This document shows positions 7,406 to 8,691 of a DNA stretch of 8,691 nucleotides, piece after piece; position 1 is the first letter of the stretch, and every line of letters starts with the position of its first letter. This DNA comes from Alteromonas mediterranea DE. Lineage in GTDB: Bacteria; Pseudomonadota; Gammaproteobacteria; Enterobacterales; Alteromonadaceae. The DNA is taken from positions 4,320,196 to 4,328,886 of the forward strand of contig NC_011138.3 in NCBI RefSeq assembly GCF_000020585.3. The letters are read 5' to 3'. A program made the translations under genes and the position numbers. The notes under the pieces are model-generated. The model had not been told where the DNA came from and did no database searches. It worked only from the letters and a program-made list of their open reading frames with translations.

Positions 7406-7448
7406 TAAAGCCGCTACCTTCTTGGCAGGCTTTAACCTATAGAGGTTA
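7406..7448 (-). repeat. Tandem hairpins at and after the hslO stop
   Basis: TAACCT/AGGTTA (7433-7438 with 7443-7448, 4-base loop) includes the hslO stop codon. TAAAGCC/GGCTTTA (7406-7412 with 7428-7434) follows directly and shares two bases with it. With the terminator behind them, the hslO 3' end carries three consecutive hairpins. They may protect the transcript from 3' decay, but this is inferred. Confidence 0.35.
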
Positions 7449-8345
7449 TTGGTTTGATGACGATACGTCGAAGTTACCGTTATGAATAGCTTCAACGTCG
7501 ATACTGTCGAAACGGTACTCTGCATGGCAGTACTGACAGTTCATTTTTATCGCCCCTTCTTCGGCAATAATGGCGTGCAGTTCAGATTTTTCCACATGAC
7601 GCAGCGCTTCTGCGCTTCGCTCTTTAGAACATGAGCACGCAAAGGTTACGTCTTTTGCTGGGTACATTTCCACGTCTTCTTGGTGGTAAAGGCGATACAA
7701 AATGTCTTCAACCGACAAAGAAAACATCTCTTCTTTGGTCAGCGTTTCGGTAAGCTTTGAGATGTGAGCAAACTCATTGGCTTGCGATACATCCGTGGCG
7801 CTTGCATCGGTAGGTAGAACTTGTAGCAACACGCCCGACGCTTTAGCATTTTTAGGGTCGCTCATATCTGTCATTAGGTGAACACTGGTTGCTAGCTGTT
7901 CTGACTGTGCAAAGTAGCCTTCGATACACTCAGCTAAAGATGGCTTATCTAATGCCACAACGCCCTGATAGCGCTCGCCTTCATCTGGGGTAATGGTGAT
8001 AACCAAAACGGCTTGGGTCAATAGCTCAGAAAACGTGTCAGGTAGGGTTTCAAGTGTTTCGTCCCAACGTGCTACACCGCGCAGTGTTTGCTCGTGAGTG
8101 GCATTTAACACTGCATAACTTACCGGGCCTTTGCTTTGAATTTGAAGTGAAATCTCACCTTTAAATTTAAGCGTTGCCGTTAACAGTGACGTCGCTGCCG
8201 CCATTTCACTCAGTAACGTTTGAATTTGCACAGGGTATTCATAGCTGTGCACAATGTTCTTTAAGCTCTCATCTAGGCGAACTAATTCGCCGCGAACGTT
8301 AGCTTGTGTAAATAAGAAGCGGTGTAATTTATCGAAATCACTCAT
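7446..8345 (-). CDS. hslO: Hsp33 redox-regulated chaperone
   Basis: Hsp33 is a cytoplasmic holdase that is activated when oxidative plus heat or bleach stress releases its zinc and forms disulfides. From the chosen ATG it has 299 residues, against about 292 in E. coli. The N-terminal core matches the family: FDKLHRFLF near the start, NVRGELVRLD (16-25), ATSLLTATLKF (51-61), RGVARWD (89-95) and ITPDEGERYQGVV (118-130). The C-terminal zinc-binding switch has all four cysteines, Cys237 and Cys239 in CSCS and Cys270 and Cys273 in CQYC. An upstream in-frame GTG at 8367-8369 would add eight residues, but it overlaps the hslR stop codon and adds sequence unlike Hsp33. The ATG at 8343-8345 has AGGA six bases before it and matches the family N-terminus. 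It lies 23 bp after hslR, so the two form an operon. Confidence 0.96.
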   Translation of the reverse strand: MSDFDKLHRFLFTQANVRGELVRLDESLKNIVHSYEYPVQIQTLLSEMAAATSLLTATLKFKGEISLQIQSKGPVSYAVLNATHEQTLRGVARWDETLETLPDTFSELLTQAVLVITITPDEGERYQGVVALDKPSLAECIEGYFAQSEQLATSVHLMTDMSDPKNAKASGVLLQVLPTDASATDVSQANEFAHISKLTETLTKEEMFSLSVEDILYRLYHQEDVEMYPAKDVTFACSCSKERSAEALRHVEKSELHAIIAEEGAIKMNCQYCHAEYRFDSIDVEAIHNGNFDVSSSNQ

Positions 8346-8351
8346 AAATAA

Positions 8352-8355
8352 TCCT
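8352..8355 (-). promoter_or_regulatory. hslO ribosome-binding site (decides the start)
   Basis: AGGA on the minus strand lies six bases before the ATG at 8345-8343. It supports that start over the in-frame GTG at 8369-8367. Confidence 0.7.
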
Positions 8356-8368
8356 GTTGCGCAGCTCA

Positions 8369-8691
8369 CTATTGCTGCTTAAATTTAATAATCTGTCGTC
8401 GCTGCTTTTTATCAGGTCTATGATCTGGTTTAGGGCTGTGAAATGCGCTCAATTTACGGGCAGCTTGGTTTTCTTCACGTTTTGTTACACTTTCAGCCGT
8501 TTCTTCGAAAAGTGCTTGTGCCAAAGGCGCACTCAAGCGCTTGTCACTTAAGCCTAGCACCTTTATTTCACGATTATCCCACCCTGCGGGAACTTTAATC
8601 ATGGCACCAAGCTCTACATGTTTACCAGGCTTGGTTCGCTGCCCGTTGTACTGGACCTTTCCCGACTGCACCATGTCTCTAGCAATGGCTC
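8369..8691 (-). CDS. hslR: Hsp15 ribosome-associated heat shock protein, 5' end missing
   Basis: Hsp15 is an S4-type RNA-binding protein that recognises free 50S subunits carrying a nascent chain on tRNA and helps recycle them after heat shock. The gene runs off the right edge of the window. The reading frame continues upstream of the internal Met codon at 8674-8672 as AIARD, matching RALARE before the same Met in E. coli Hsp15, so that Met is not the start. The visible part contains the second half of the S4 domain (SGKVQYNGQRTKPGKHVEL), then EETAESVTKRE, and the basic C-terminal tail HRPDKKQRRQIIKFK, all close to E. coli Hsp15. About 25 N-terminal residues are probably outside. Stop TAG is at 8371-8369. 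It leads the hslR-hslO operon; its promoter is outside the window. Confidence 0.95.
   Translation of the reverse strand, partial: AIARDMVQSGKVQYNGQRTKPGKHVELGAMIKVPAGWDNREIKVLGLSDKRLSAPLAQALFEETAESVTKREENQAARKLSAFHSPKPDHRPDKKQRRQIIKFKQQ

Larger units (their letters stand above)
6957..7445. other. AT-rich hslO-pckA intergenic region
   Basis: This gap of nearly 490 bp has no convincing gene. From the pckA side it holds the pckA ribosome-binding site and probable promoter (7000-7027), a HexR-like palindrome (7092-7108), an AAGGAAA/TTTCCTT hairpin (7107-7124), a very AT-rich tract (about 7125-7250), a CGGGC/GCCCG pair flanking about 55 AT-rich bases, overlapping hairpins at 7262-7311, and the hslO terminator (7352-7395). 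A plus-strand reading frame of 66 codons at 7285-7485 runs across the terminator and into hslO, and does not look coding. Confidence 0.7.

Noticed and set aside
7285..7485. A 66-codon plus-strand reading frame in the hslO-pckA gap
   Set aside because: It has no clear ribosome-binding site, crosses the hslO terminator hairpin, overlaps the end of hslO on the other strand and resembles no family I know.
8346..8369. Upstream in-frame GTG start for hslO, adding eight residues
   Set aside because: It overlaps the hslR stop codon, the added residues are unlike Hsp33, and the ATG at 8343-8345 has a good ribosome-binding site.
8672..8674. Internal ATG as the start of hslR
   Set aside because: The frame stays open to the window edge and the upstream residues AIARD match Hsp15, so the true start is outside.

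Overview
The window looks like chromosomal core DNA from a marine gammaproteobacterium of the Alteromonadales (Alteromonas-like). The basis is protein resemblance and gene order: an EnvZ sensor kinase, ATP-type PEP carboxykinase, Hsp33 and Hsp15 lie together, as they do around ompR-envZ/pckA/hslOR in enterobacteria. A HexR-like site before pckA fits the carbon-control network known from Shewanella and Alteromonas relatives. This is inferred from the sequence alone. No phage, insertion sequence, CRISPR array or tRNA was seen.

Layout. Positions 1-1373 on the plus strand hold the last codons of what is probably ompR, followed by a complete envZ. Everything after that is on the minus strand. From right to left these are the 3' part of hslR, cut by the window edge; hslO 23 bp behind it; a 488-bp AT-rich gap holding the hslO terminator, a HexR-like operator and the pckA promoter; pckA with a strong intrinsic terminator; a secreted GH31 alpha-transglucosylase/alpha-glucosidase; and a 12-segment MFS transporter distantly like TsgA. 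The MFS gene converges on envZ with only 34 bp between their stops.

How the genes work together. EnvZ and OmpR form an envelope-stress/osmolarity two-component system. HslR and HslO are a heat/oxidative-stress pair: one handles stalled 50S subunits and the other is a redox-activated chaperone. PckA makes PEP from oxaloacetate for gluconeogenesis. The GH31 enzyme probably remodels alpha-1,4-gluco-oligosaccharides outside the cytoplasm. It has no visible maltodextrin-operon partners except possibly the MFS gene, whose substrate is unknown. Relative to the enterobacterial order (hslR-hslO-pckA next to envZ-ompR), the GH31 and MFS genes look like a two-gene insertion between pckA and envZ.

I found no clearly new biological system. 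The signals most worth a second look are the HexR-like box with neighbouring inverted repeats before pckA, the competing hairpins in the hslO-pckA gap, tandem hairpins after hslO, and the inserted GH31-MFS pair.
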